Position numbers and translations under genes: made by a program
The notes under the pieces: generated by a model
What the model saw: only the letters and a program-made list of their open reading frames with translations
What the model was told of the DNA's origin: nothing
Databases searched by the model: none
Part shown: positions 1-8,383 of the stretch, piece by piece
Layout: each line of letters begins with the position of its first letter
Numbering within the stretch: position 1 is the stretch's first letter
From: Streptomyces sp. HPF1205
Lineage (GTDB): Bacteria; Actinomycetota; Actinomycetes; Streptomycetales; Streptomycetaceae
Direction of reading: 5' to 3'
NCBI RefSeq assembly: GCF_020400825.1
Contig: NZ_JAINVH010000003.1
Span: 62,001-126,000, forward strand
DNA length: 64,000 nt

Positions 1-444
1 GTACGCGGCCTCGTCCGGCACGGCCCGCTCGGGCGCGACCTCGCGCAGGTGCCTGCGCAGCGCCGGGTAACCGTCGAACCCGAGGGCCACCGCGAACCGT
101 GTCACCGACGGCTGGCTGACCCCCGCGAGGTCCGCCACCTCCACGCTGGACAGGAACGGCGCCTCGGCCGCCCTGCGGACCAGGCAGTGCGCGATCCGCC
201 GCTGGGTCGGCGTCAGCCGGTGCGCCTCGAACAGCTTCAGCAGCCGCGCCGCCGCTGCCGCCTCCCCCACCGCCGCGGCACCCGCCGCGACGCCGCCCCC
301 GGCCCCCGTACCTCCGCCCGCGGCCACCGTGCGCTGCCCGGCCGCCATCTCGCCGGCCGCCATCTCGCCGCTCCCCGCTGCCGCCCCGTGCCCGGCGGCG
401 GCGCCCCGCTCGCCTTCCACGTCCGCGCTCGTCATCGCCGCCAT
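1..444 (-). CDS. RpiR/MurR-family transcriptional regulator, N-terminal part (runs off the window)
   Basis: The 148 visible codons read leftward and the gene continues beyond position 1. After a Gly/Ala-rich N-terminal stretch of about 65 residues comes a typical RpiR helix-turn-helix: LTPTQRRIAHCL, then SSVEVADLAGVSQPSVTRF and ALGFDGYPALRRHL. In the family this domain precedes a SIS sugar-phosphate-binding domain, which would lie outside the window. Such proteins usually control sugar-phosphate or amino-sugar genes. There are two in-frame ATGs at 442–444 and 433–435; neither has a clear ribosome site. The low-complexity leader is unusual for the family and may mean the true start is further in. 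Family call firm; target unknown. Confidence 0.8.
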   Translation of the reverse strand, partial: MAAMTSADVEGERGAAAGHGAAAGSGEMAAGEMAAGQRTVAAGGGTGAGGGVAAGAAAVGEAAAAARLLKLFEAHRLTPTQRRIAHCLVRRAAEAPFLSSVEVADLAGVSQPSVTRFAVALGFDGYPALRRHLREVAPERAVPDEAAY

Positions 445-573
445 CCCCGTTCCCGTACTCCCTTACTCCCGTGCTCCGTGCTCCCGCGGCCGCGTGTCCC
501 ATGTGGCCCACGTGTTCCCGGGTACTCCCGGCCGGCCGGGGTCGCGCCCCCTCGGCTATTCAGTCGGACATGA

Positions 574-595
574 CTCTGCATGACCGTATGCAGAG
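574..595. promoter_or_regulatory. Perfect 8-bp inverted repeat upstream of the RpiR gene (candidate operator)
   Basis: CTCTGCAT, 6-bp spacer, ATGCAGAG. It lies about 130 bp upstream of the RpiR-type start and downstream of the MMPL gene's terminator, so it falls in the likely promoter region of the regulator. Size and symmetry suit a dimeric repressor; autoregulation is inference. Confidence 0.4.
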
Positions 596-615
596 CCGCA
601 ACCCGGGAAGGCCAA

Positions 616-649
616 GGGCCGGGCGGGTGGTCGCCCACCCGCCCGGCCC
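616..649 (-). terminator. Hairpin terminator after the MMPL gene
   Basis: Perfect 15-bp GC stem (616–630 pairing with 635–649) with a 4-nt loop, starting about 30 nt past the stop codon of the MMPL transporter. No U-tract. Confidence 0.7.
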
Positions 650-680
650 GCGGCCGCGGGGGCCGGGCACGAACGCTCGC

Positions 681-2864
681 TCAGCGGCGCCGGATCCTGT
701 CGCCCGCTTCCGGCCCCAGCGCCCCCTCGCCGCCCGTCGCGGCCGAGCCCGCCACGACGCGCGAGTGCGCCGCCCGGTCGGCGTGGCCCGGCCACCAGGC
801 CGCGTGGCCGATGAGCGCGGTGAGGCTCGGCGTGAAGAACATCGCCATCACGAAGGCGGCGATCACGATGCCGAACGCGACGGTGAAGCCCATCTGCAGC
901 AGGAAGGAGTTGCCGGACAGCATCAGGGTGCCGAAGGTCGCCGCCAGGATGAAGCCGGCCGCGCCGATCGTCGGTCCGGCGTGGCGCAGCGCCTCGGCCG
1001 CCGCCTCACGCGGCTCGCGGCCCTCGCGGGCCTCCTCCCGCAGCCGGGCGATCATCAGGATGTTGTAGTCCGTGCCGATGGCGACGACGAACAGGTACAT
1101 GATGATCGGCAGCAGGAAGATCAGGCCGTCGCCGCGTCCGAACAGCAGCACGGTGGTGCCCAGGGTCGCGCCGAAGCCGAGGCCGACGGACGCGATGAGG
1201 TACCAGGGCGCGACCACGCTGCGCAGCAGCAGCCCCAGAATGATCATGATGAGGACCGCGGCGACCGGGAACACCGTGCGGTAGTCGTGGTCCACGGCCG
1301 CGTTGATGTCCTTGTAGACCGACGAGGTGCCGCCGACCAGGGCCTGCGTGCCGGGCGGCGCGCTGTCGTGGGCGAGGGTGCGGATACCGCCCACGGCCGA
1401 GATGGCCTTGTCGCTGGACGCCTCGTACTTCAGCGTCACCGTGTAGTTCGCGGTGGTGCGCGCCTTGTTGAGGTCCTTGGCCGGATCGAAGGCGACGTCG
1501 GACACGCCGTCGGCCTTGCGCAGCGTGTCTGCGTACCCGCTGAGGTCGACACCGGTCAGCGGCTTGCCGTCCTTGCTGCTGAGGTAGACGTCGGTCGGCT
1601 CGGCCGCGCCCGCGGAGTACGCCTTCTGCATGGTGTCCTGGACGACCATCGACTCCTTGGTCTTGGGGATGGAGCCCGAGGCCAGGTCGTAGGACGCCTT
1701 GTAGCCGAAGGTGCCGAGGGCCAGCAGCAGCATGACCAGGCCGGAGACGATCGCGACCAGCGCGGGCTTGCGGCCCAGCAGCCGGCCGACGGCCGCGTAC
1801 CGGGTGCCCGGGGGCTCCTCGCGCCACTTCTTGCCCGGCCAGAACAAGGCGCGCGGCGGGATCAGCGAGCACAGCGCCGGGAACAGGGTGAGGCCGGCGA
1901 CCAGGGTGACCGCGACCAGGATCGCCAGGGCGGGGCCGAGCTGGGTCAGGAAGCCCAGGGTGGACAGCGCCAGCGCGCAGAAGGCGATGATGACCGCGCC
2001 GGCCGCCGAGGCGATGGCCTCGCCGACCCTGGCGACGCTGTTGATCATGGCCTGTTTCGGTTCGTCACCGGCCCGCAGCCGTTCCCGGTAGCGGAACATC
2101 AGGAACAGGAAGTAGTCGGTTCCGACGCCGAGCACGACCACGATCAGCAGCGCCTGGATCGAGCTGTTGGCCTGCAGCCCGAAGATCTTGGTGGCGTCGG
2201 CGATCAGGGCGTTGGCGACGGTGAAGACCACGCCGATCAGCAGCACCAGCGGCATGATCGCGACCAGTGGCGAGCGGAAGATGATCGACAGGGTGACGAT
2301 GATGATCAGCAGGGAGCCGAACAGCGCCACCGCGTCGGAGGTCTTGCCCGCGTCCTGCTGGTCGAGGTTCTGCGCGGCCTGACCGCCGACCTGGACCTTC
2401 AGGTGGGTCCCCTTGGCCAGGTCGGCGGAGTCGGCGCGCAGCGCCTTGGCCGCGTCGGCCTGCTTCGGCTGACCCTGCGTCTTCTTGTTCATCTGGACCA
2501 GGGCGGTGAGGTACCTGTGGTCCTTGGACTCCGAGCCCGGCACGACCCGCTGCACCTGGTCGATGCCCTTCGTGCCCAGCGCGGTGGTGATCCGGCCGAT
2601 GTCGGCCTTGTCCTGGCCGGTCAGCACGGCGTGGTCGGCGCGCTGGTAGAGCACGATCGCGGCCGGGGTGAAGGCCTGGGGAAAGGCCTTCTCCTGCAGG
2701 TTCATCGCCTTGATCGACTCGTAGCTGGACGGCAGGAAGCTGCTCTCGTCGCTGTTGGACGGCAGTCCCGGGGCGGTGGCGACGATCGCGACGGCGGCGA
2801 TCAGCCATGCCACGAGGGTCCAGACGGGATGGCGGACGACGGTGCGTCCTATGTGGTGGAACAT
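681..2864 (-). CDS. MMPL/RND-superfamily membrane transporter
   Basis: A 727-residue membrane exporter of the MMPL branch of RND proteins. One N-terminal helix (about residues 12–31) is followed by a roughly 150-residue extracytoplasmic region, a cluster of helices, a second extracytoplasmic region and a second helix cluster, the usual duplicated plan. Both halves keep the proton-relay signature: GVGTDYFLFL in the first and AIGTDYNILMIARL in the second. Actinobacterial members export lipids, siderophores or drugs; the substrate cannot be told from sequence. It appears monocistronic, ending at a strong hairpin, with an imperfect inverted repeat in its upstream region that could bind a repressor. 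No dedicated regulator lies immediately next to it other than the RpiR-type gene downstream. Confidence 0.92.
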   Translation of the reverse strand: MFHHIGRTVVRHPVWTLVAWLIAAVAIVATAPGLPSNSDESSFLPSSYESIKAMNLQEKAFPQAFTPAAIVLYQRADHAVLTGQDKADIGRITTALGTKGIDQVQRVVPGSESKDHRYLTALVQMNKKTQGQPKQADAAKALRADSADLAKGTHLKVQVGGQAAQNLDQQDAGKTSDAVALFGSLLIIIVTLSIIFRSPLVAIMPLVLLIGVVFTVANALIADATKIFGLQANSSIQALLIVVVLGVGTDYFLFLMFRYRERLRAGDEPKQAMINSVARVGEAIASAAGAVIIAFCALALSTLGFLTQLGPALAILVAVTLVAGLTLFPALCSLIPPRALFWPGKKWREEPPGTRYAAVGRLLGRKPALVAIVSGLVMLLLALGTFGYKASYDLASGSIPKTKESMVVQDTMQKAYSAGAAEPTDVYLSSKDGKPLTGVDLSGYADTLRKADGVSDVAFDPAKDLNKARTTANYTVTLKYEASSDKAISAVGGIRTLAHDSAPPGTQALVGGTSSVYKDINAAVDHDYRTVFPVAAVLIMIILGLLLRSVVAPWYLIASVGLGFGATLGTTVLLFGRGDGLIFLLPIIMYLFVVAIGTDYNILMIARLREEAREGREPREAAAEALRHAGPTIGAAGFILAATFGTLMLSGNSFLLQMGFTVAFGIVIAAFVMAMFFTPSLTALIGHAAWWPGHADRAAHSRVVAGSAATGGEGALGPEAGDRIRRR

Positions 2865-2987
2865 GCGGTGCTGCCTCCGTGGCAGGTGGTATCACCGCCA
2901 CCCTCTGGAGCGGTCACAGGGCATCGGCGACCCGGGCGGGACGGTCCGCCCGGTGATTACGGTGTGGGAGGTGTCAGCCAGGTAGCT

Positions 2988-3007
2988 TACTTGCCGCCCG
3001 ACAAGCA
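2988..3007. promoter_or_regulatory. Imperfect inverted repeat upstream of the MMPL gene
   Basis: TACTTG, 8-bp spacer, CAAGCA (one mismatch), about 125 bp upstream of the transporter start. Repressor-controlled MMPL exporters commonly carry such sites, but the symmetry is modest. Confidence 0.3.
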
Positions 3008-3049
3008 GCAAGCTCACGGGGGACCCCTGGCCCCATACGTGTACCGATG

Positions 3050-4384
3050 TCACACCGGGGGCAGCAACCTCTTTTGCGGCTTGCCCATCGCGTTGCGCGG
3101 CAGCTCGGCCAGGAACCGCACGGTCCGCGGCCGCTTGTGGACCGACAGCCGCGCGGCCACGAAGTCGGTCAGATCCTGCCCGCTCACCCCGTCGGCGACG
3201 ACATAGGCGACGATCCGCTGCCCGAGGTCGGGGTCCGCCGCCCCCACGACGGCCGCCTCGCGCACCGCGGGGTGGGCCAGGAGCGCGTTCTCCACCTCGC
3301 CGGCGCCGATCCGGTAGCCGCCGGACTTGATCAGGTCGGTCGAGGCCCGGCCGACGATCCGGTGGGTGCCGTCCGCGTCCATGGCCGCGATGTCGCCGGT
3401 ACGGAACCAGCCGTCGTCGGTGTACGAGGCCGCGGTCGCCTCGGGCCGGCCCAGGTAGCCGTCGAAGAGAGTGGGCCCCTGGACCTGCAGCTCGCCGATG
3501 CCGTCGGCGGACTCGGCGACGCGCGTGGTGACGCCGTGCAGCGCGGTGCCCACGGCGCCGGGCGCGCGCGGCCCGTCGGCGCGTGCGCTGACGGTGATCA
3601 GCGTCTCGGTCATGCCGTACCGCTCCACCGGCTGGTGCCCGGACAGGTCGCGCAGGCCCTCGAAGACCGGCGCCGGCAGCGGGGCGGAGCCGGAGACCAG
3701 CAGCCGTGCGCCGGACAGCGCCCGCGCGGCGGCCTCGTCGCGCACCACCCGGTGCCACACCGTCGGCACGCCGAAGTACAGGGTGCCGCCGGCCGCCGCG
3801 TACGCCTCGGGTGTCGGCCGGCCGGTGTGCACCAGACGGCTGCCGGTGCGCAGCGCGCCCAGCACGCCCAGCACCAGGCCGTGCACGTGGAACAGCGGCA
3901 GGCCGTGCACCAAGGTGTCCTCGGCGGTCCACTGCCAGGCGTCGGCCAGCGCGTCCAGGTCGGCCGCCATGGCCTCGCGAGTGATCACCACGCCCTTGGG
4001 CGCCCCCGTGGTGCCGGAGGTGTAGAGCACCAGTGCCGCGCCCCCGGCCGGGGCCCCGGCGAAGTCCGCCCGCTCGGCGAAGTCGACCGGCACCACCTCG
4101 GCGCCGGAGTCCTTCAGCACGTGCTCACGCTCGGCCGGCCCCGCGTCGGGCGGCAGCGGTACGACGGGTACGCCCGCGAGCAGCCCGCCCACGACGCCGG
4201 CCACCGTCTCCAGGGACGCCGTCGCCTCCACCGCGAAGGCCGCGAGCCCCGACACCCGCCTGGCGACCGCGCCCGCCGCGCCCAGCAGTTCCTCGTACGA
4301 ACAGGTGCGCCCGGCCACCGTCAGCGCGTCGGCCCGGTCCTCCGTGCCCCTGGACAGAGCGGTGAGCACAGGTACCTCGGGCAT
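3050..4384 (-). CDS. matB: Malonyl-CoA synthetase-like acyl-CoA ligase (MatB type)
   Basis: Adenylate-forming ligase of 444 residues, expected to make malonyl- or methylmalonyl-CoA from the free diacid, ATP and CoA. Visible core motifs: P-loop YTSGTTGAPKG (121–131), LPLFHVHGLVLG (162–173), YGMTET (256–261), FRTGD (327–331), the hinge near GR 345–346, and the catalytic lysine in NAMGKPQK (K435). The LVHGLPLFHVHG block, the arginines in ARADGPRAPG and the short length resemble the Streptomyces MatB enzymes I recall, so the specificity is proposed by family resemblance, not proven. ATG is preceded by GGAGG. It is divergent from a small membrane-protein gene. Confidence 0.75.
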   Translation of the reverse strand: MPEVPVLTALSRGTEDRADALTVAGRTCSYEELLGAAGAVARRVSGLAAFAVEATASLETVAGVVGGLLAGVPVVPLPPDAGPAEREHVLKDSGAEVVPVDFAERADFAGAPAGGAALVLYTSGTTGAPKGVVITREAMAADLDALADAWQWTAEDTLVHGLPLFHVHGLVLGVLGALRTGSRLVHTGRPTPEAYAAAGGTLYFGVPTVWHRVVRDEAAARALSGARLLVSGSAPLPAPVFEGLRDLSGHQPVERYGMTETLITVSARADGPRAPGAVGTALHGVTTRVAESADGIGELQVQGPTLFDGYLGRPEATAASYTDDGWFRTGDIAAMDADGTHRIVGRASTDLIKSGGYRIGAGEVENALLAHPAVREAAVVGAADPDLGQRIVAYVVADGVSGQDLTDFVAARLSVHKRPRTVRFLAELPRNAMGKPQKRLLPPV

Positions 4385-4510
4385 GCGATCCTCCGTGGGT
4401 GCGCGGTCGTCCGGTCGCCGGAAGCCGGTCGGGCGAACGGCGGAACCCCCGGGGGAAATCGGGGGCTATCCCCAGTGTCGCGTACGGGTTCCACTGCCTA
4501 CGGTGGCGTC

Positions 4511-4936
4511 ATGGACGCCCGCGACCCTGAGATGAAAAAAGAACTGTCCGCCACCTTGCAGGCGCGCAAGGACCTGGGGGCGGAGTACGAGTCGGAACTG
4601 GTCGACTCGTTCATGGACAAGATGGCGGAACGCGTGGACAGCCGCGTCGAGCAGCGGGTGCGCCGTGAGCTCGCGCAGCAGCAGACGTCGTTCGCCCGCG
4701 CCGACCGCAGGCCCTCGATCGGCCCGCCGCAGCCCAACGCCCGCTTCGCCCGCTACGGCTTCGCCGGCTTCACCATGATCGCCGCGATCCCGCTGTCCGC
4801 GATCGGCGCGGTCAACGCGGGCGCCGGCGGCCTGTTCATCACGTGGGCCGGCATCGTCGGGGTCAACGTGGCCCAGAGCCTGGGGCAGATCTTCCGGCCC
4901 GCGTCCCGGCAGCAGGAAAAGGACGACTGGTCGTAG
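4511..4936 (+). CDS. Small conserved membrane protein, function unknown
   Basis: 141 residues. The N-terminal ~70 residues are charged and helical (repeated E/R/K, with MDKMAERVDSRVEQRVRREL suggesting a short coiled coil). A hydrophobic C-terminal half follows with two likely membrane helices (about 83–100 and 106–125). No enzymatic motif is seen. There is no good Shine–Dalgarno; a -10-like TACGGT (4499–4504) lies only 7 bp before the ATG, so a leaderless transcript is possible. Divergent from matB. I recognise the type as a conserved Streptomyces hypothetical only. Confidence 0.8.
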   Translation: MDARDPEMKKELSATLQARKDLGAEYESELVDSFMDKMAERVDSRVEQRVRRELAQQQTSFARADRRPSIGPPQPNARFARYGFAGFTMIAAIPLSAIGAVNAGAGGLFITWAGIVGVNVAQSLGQIFRPASRQQEKDDWS

Positions 4937-5364
4937 CCGCGGCGCCGCCGCGCGCCGAAGGGCGGGGCGGGGACGGCGTCGGGATCGGGATCGAACGTGG
5001 GGTTGGGCGGGAACCGCCGCACCCCCGGGTCAGCGCCCGGGGGGCGGGACGACGGCGGTTCCCGCCGGGACGCGGGCCGGGCCGGGGCCGGGCCGTGCGC
5101 GTCCGGGCCACCACGGATCCGGGAGCCGCTCCGGAAACCCTGGTGCCACATCCACTCGCCGCCCCGGCCCGTGCGCTCGGCCGGTGCGACACCACCCAAG
5201 GTGCCGGAGCCGTGTTAAGCCCGTGCTGCGGGTGCGTGTCGCGGATGTACCGTTTCCGCGAATCCGGCGGGCGCGCACCGACCGGCGGGCGCGCGCCGAC
5301 GAGCGGGCGCGCGCCAACCGTCCCGGGCCGCCCGCCTCAAGGCGCGTTGTCCCGGCCGCCCGTC
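4937..5364. other. Convergent intergenic region with a 17–18-bp direct repeat
   Basis: A 428-bp gap between the small membrane protein and cbs. The only structure I see is three near-copies of a GCGGGCGCGC-containing 17–18-bp unit at about 5266–5319. No convincing gene or RNA. Confidence 0.5.
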
Positions 5365-6753
5365 TCAGCCGCCCGTGTGCCCGGCCAGGAAGGCCAGCAG
5401 GTCCTGCCTGCTCACCACGCCCGTCGGCTTGCCCTCCACCAGCACGATCGCCGCGTCCGCGTTCTCCAGTACGGCCATCAGATCGCCCACCCGCTCCCCG
5501 GAGCCGACCTGCGGCAGCGGCGCCGACATGTGCTTGTCCAGCGGGTCCCGCAGGTCGGCGCGCTTGGTGAACAGCGCGTGCAGCAGCTCCCGCTCCACCA
5601 CGGACCCCACCACCTCGGCGGCCATCACGTCCGGGTGGCCGGCGCCCGGCTTGACCACCGGCATCTGCGAGACGCCGTACTCGCGCAGCACCTCGATGGC
5701 CTGGCCGACGGTCTCGTCCGGGTGCATGTGCACGAGGTTGGGGATGTCGCCCTGCTTGTGGGCGATGACGTCGGCGACCCGCGCCTCCCCCTCGCCCTCG
5801 TCGAGGAAGCCGTGCGAGCTCATCCACTCGTCGCTGAAGATCTTCGACAGGTAGCCGCGGCCGCTGTCCGGGAGGAGGACGACCACCACGTCGTCGGGAC
5901 CGAGCCGCCGGGCGACCTCCAGTGCCGCGACCACGGCCATTCCGCAGGAGCCGCCGACCAGCAGCGCCTCCTCCCGGGCCAGCCGCCGGGTCATCTGGAA
6001 GGAGTCCTTGTCGGACACGGCCACGATCTCGTCGGCGACGCCGCGGTCGTAGGCGGCCGGCCAGAAGTCCTCGCCGACCCCTTCGACCAGGTACGGCCGG
6101 CCCGAGCCGCCGCTGTAGACCGAGCCCTCGGGGTCGGCGCCGATCACCTGGACCCGGCCGCCGCTGACCTCCTTGAGGTACCGCCCGGTGCCGGTGATGG
6201 TGCCGCCGGTGCCCACGCCCGCCACGAAATGGGTGATCCGGCCGCCGGTCTGCTCCCACAGCTCGGGCCCGGTGGAGCGGTAGTGCGCCAGCGGGTTGTT
6301 CGGGTTGCTGTACTGGTCGGGCTTCCAGGCGCCCGGCGTCTCGCGCACCAGCCGGTCGGAGACGTTGTAGTACGAGTCGGGGTGCTCGGGCGCCACCGCC
6401 GTCGGGCAGACGACGACCTCGGCGCCGTAGGCCCGCAGCACGTTGATCTTGTCCGTGGAGACCTTGTCGGGGCAGACGAAGACGCAGCGGTACCCCTTGC
6501 GCTGGGCGACCATGGCCAGGCCCACGCCGGTGTTGCCCGAGGTGGGTTCCACGATGGTGCCGCCCGGCTTCAACTCGCCCGACGCCTCGGCGGCCTCGAT
6601 CATGGGCAGCGCGATGCGGTCCTTGACCGACCCGCCCGGGTTGAAGTACTCGACCTTGGCCAGGACCGTAGCCTGGATGCCCTCGGTCACGCTGTTGAGC
6701 CTCACCAGCGGGGTGTTGCCGACGAGGCCGATCATCGAGTCGTGAAACTGCAC
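5365..6753 (-). CDS. cbs: Cystathionine beta-synthase (PLP enzyme with CBS-domain tail)
   Basis: 462 residues. It condenses serine or O-acetylserine with homocysteine or sulfide in transsulfuration/cysteine synthesis. The N-terminal fold-type II PLP domain shows the Schiff-base lysine in GGSVKDR (K44), the substrate/phosphate loop TSGNTG (71–76) and the PLP-phosphate loop GTGGT (181–185). A C-terminal pair of CBS domains (about 335–460) argues for cystathionine beta-synthase rather than plain cysteine synthase. The start is the GTG at 6751–6753, with GGAG about 7 nt upstream; reading frame continues open upstream but through repeat DNA and is not coding. It is divergent from the SGNH esterase across a 19-bp tandem array. 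Confidence 0.93.
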   Translation of the reverse strand: MQFHDSMIGLVGNTPLVRLNSVTEGIQATVLAKVEYFNPGGSVKDRIALPMIEAAEASGELKPGGTIVEPTSGNTGVGLAMVAQRKGYRCVFVCPDKVSTDKINVLRAYGAEVVVCPTAVAPEHPDSYYNVSDRLVRETPGAWKPDQYSNPNNPLAHYRSTGPELWEQTGGRITHFVAGVGTGGTITGTGRYLKEVSGGRVQVIGADPEGSVYSGGSGRPYLVEGVGEDFWPAAYDRGVADEIVAVSDKDSFQMTRRLAREEALLVGGSCGMAVVAALEVARRLGPDDVVVVLLPDSGRGYLSKIFSDEWMSSHGFLDEGEGEARVADVIAHKQGDIPNLVHMHPDETVGQAIEVLREYGVSQMPVVKPGAGHPDVMAAEVVGSVVERELLHALFTKRADLRDPLDKHMSAPLPQVGSGERVGDLMAVLENADAAIVLVEGKPTGVVSRQDLLAFLAGHTGG

Positions 6754-6851
6754 CGTGTGTCTCCGGGTTCTCCGTGATGGTGGGGCCAGCCTAGGCCGTG
6801 CCCGACTCATCCCGCCTGTCCCGCGGCGCCCCTGCCGCGGCCTCGGGGCCG

Positions 6852-6984
6852 GGGCGCGGGGCCGGGGCGAGGGCGCGGGGCCGGGGCGAGGGCGCGGGGC
6901 CGGGGCGAGGGCGCGGGGCCGGGGCGAGGGCGCGGGGCCGGGGCGAGGGCGCGGGGCCGGGGCGAGGGCGCGGGGCCGGGGCGA
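6852..6984. repeat. Seven perfect 19-bp tandem repeats between cbs and the SGNH gene
   Basis: Seven head-to-tail copies of GGGCGCGGGGCCGGGGCGA, with a partial copy before the first. They occupy the divergent promoter region, about 100 bp upstream of the cbs start and 140 bp upstream of the SGNH start. The rest of the 370-bp gap is GC-rich without an obvious gene. Confidence 0.95.
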
Positions 6985-7123
6985 GGGGGCCGACGCGGGC
7001 GCGGGCGCGAAACACGGACGCCGCGGACAACGTTGACGTTGCTGAAACGGTCCGGCGGGGCACAGGTTCCCTACCGGGCCGCTCCGGGACGGTCCCGGGT
7101 ACCCGAAGGAGGTGACCTGCTCG

Positions 7124-8170
7124 ATGTCGAGGGCGAGGGTGGCACGGCGGATCGCGGCCGCGGCGGCGTTCGGCGGCGGCGGGATCAGCCTGCTCGGCGG
7201 GGCGGCGATCGGGGTGCTGCTGACGGAGGCCCGGCTGGCCAAGCGGAGCGTGGGCGGCTCGGCGGACGCGCCGCCGCGGGCCGACGGGCGGTACGGATCG
7301 GCCTTCGCGCACCACACCGAGGAGCCGGAGCTGGTCCTGGCGATGGTGGGCGACTCCACGGCGGCGGGACAGGGCGTGCGCCGGGCCCGCGAGACCCCGG
7401 GCGCGCTGCTGGCCTCGGGCCTGGCCGCGGTCGCCGAGCGCCCGGTGCGGCTGATCAACGTGGCACTGCCCGGCGCCCGATCGAGTGACCTGGCCCGGCA
7501 GGTCGACCTGCTCCTCGACCCCGCCGCGACGCCCCCCGACGTCGCCGTCATCATGATCGGAGCCAATGACGTCACCCGCCGCATGCCGCTGGCCACCTCC
7601 GTGCGCCTGCTCTCCGACGCGGTACGCGCGCTGCGCGCGGCCGGCACCGAGGTGGTCGTCGGCACCTGCCCCGACCTGGGCACGATCGAGCCGGTCTACC
7701 AGCCGCTGCGGTGGCTGGCCCGCCGGGCGAGCCGCCAGCTGGCGGCCGCGCAGACGATAGGCGTGGTGGGCCTCGGCGGGCGGACGGTCTCGCTGGGCGA
7801 CCTGCTGGGACCGGAGTTCGAGGCGCGGCCGAGGGAGCTGTTCGGCCCGGACAACTACCACCCCTCGGCGGAGGGCTACGCGACGGCGGCGATGGCGGTG
7901 CTGCCCACGCTGTGCGCGGCGCTGGGGCTGTGGCCGGAGGCCGACGAGCGGCCGGACGCGCGGCGCGGCGAGGGCTTCCTGCCGGTCGCCGAGGCGGCCG
8001 TGGAGGCGGCGGCCGAGGGCGGTACGGAGGTCACGCCGGCCCAGCCGGCCGCCGGCCCGCGCGGCCGTTGGGCGCTGCTCAAGCGGCGCAGGCGCCGCCC
8101 GCTGGACCGGGAGGCCGCGGCGGCCGACACCGAGGCGGCGATCGAGGACACGGCGCACGAGTCGGCGTGA
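7124..8170 (+). CDS. SGNH/GDSL hydrolase, membrane-anchored or secreted
   Basis: 348-residue esterase/lipase-like hydrolase. A basic N-terminus and a hydrophobic segment (about 11–33) give a signal anchor. Block I is GDS (76–78, nucleophile S78), block III is GAND (N148), and the C-terminal catalytic Asp/His pair is in GPDNYHPS (D243, H246). After about residue 265 a charged tail (LLKRRRRRPLDRE) extends beyond the usual SGNH fold. ATG at 7124 is chosen because AAGGAGGT lies 9 nt upstream; an in-frame GTG at 7112 overlaps that site. The natural substrate is unknown. It ends in a hairpin that overlaps its own stop codon. Confidence 0.9.
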   Translation: MSRARVARRIAAAAAFGGGGISLLGGAAIGVLLTEARLAKRSVGGSADAPPRADGRYGSAFAHHTEEPELVLAMVGDSTAAGQGVRRARETPGALLASGLAAVAERPVRLINVALPGARSSDLARQVDLLLDPAATPPDVAVIMIGANDVTRRMPLATSVRLLSDAVRALRAAGTEVVVGTCPDLGTIEPVYQPLRWLARRASRQLAAAQTIGVVGLGGRTVSLGDLLGPEFEARPRELFGPDNYHPSAEGYATAAMAVLPTLCAALGLWPEADERPDARRGEGFLPVAEAAVEAAAEGGTEVTPAQPAAGPRGRWALLKRRRRRPLDREAAAADTEAAIEDTAHESA

Positions 8171-8191
8171 GCACCGTTCGGGCTCACGCCG
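8163..8191 (+). terminator. Hairpin overlapping the SGNH stop codon
   Basis: 10-bp perfect stem CGGCGTGAGC / GCTCACGCCG with a 9-nt loop. The TGA stop (8168–8170) is inside the left arm. Confidence 0.6.
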
Positions 8192-8383
8192 CGAGCGCGT
8201 CCGCGCGAGAGGCCGACCCGCGCCGCGCCGGAGGCCGGCCCGGCGGCGCGGTGGCACACTGGGGTAAGCAAGCGCTCAGAAAGTAGCCCGCATCACAGTG
8301 TGCGTCTGCTGACGCCCTCCGCTACGTGCGGGTAACTTCCCAGAGAGTCCCGAACGCCCCGCAGCCCGCCGAGGAGTGCCGCG

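Noticed and set aside
471..3206. A 911-codon plus-strand frame opposite the MMPL gene
   Set aside because: Composition is that of an antisense frame (Arg/Asp/Gln/His-rich) and the opposite strand encodes a complete MMPL protein.
4843..6777. Long plus-strand frame over cbs
   Set aside because: Antisense to an unambiguous cystathionine beta-synthase with all PLP motifs.
6852..6984. Tandem array considered as a CRISPR
   Set aside because: Units are contiguous with no spacers and no cas genes in the window.
7112..7123. Upstream GTG start of the SGNH gene
   Set aside because: It overlaps the AAGGAGGT ribosome site that is correctly spaced for the ATG at 7124.
8255..8300. CAAGCGCTCA motif upstream of the thiolase as a TetR-type operator
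   Set aside because: Only a short partial symmetry (AGCGCT) with no second half-site; too common in GC-rich DNA to call.
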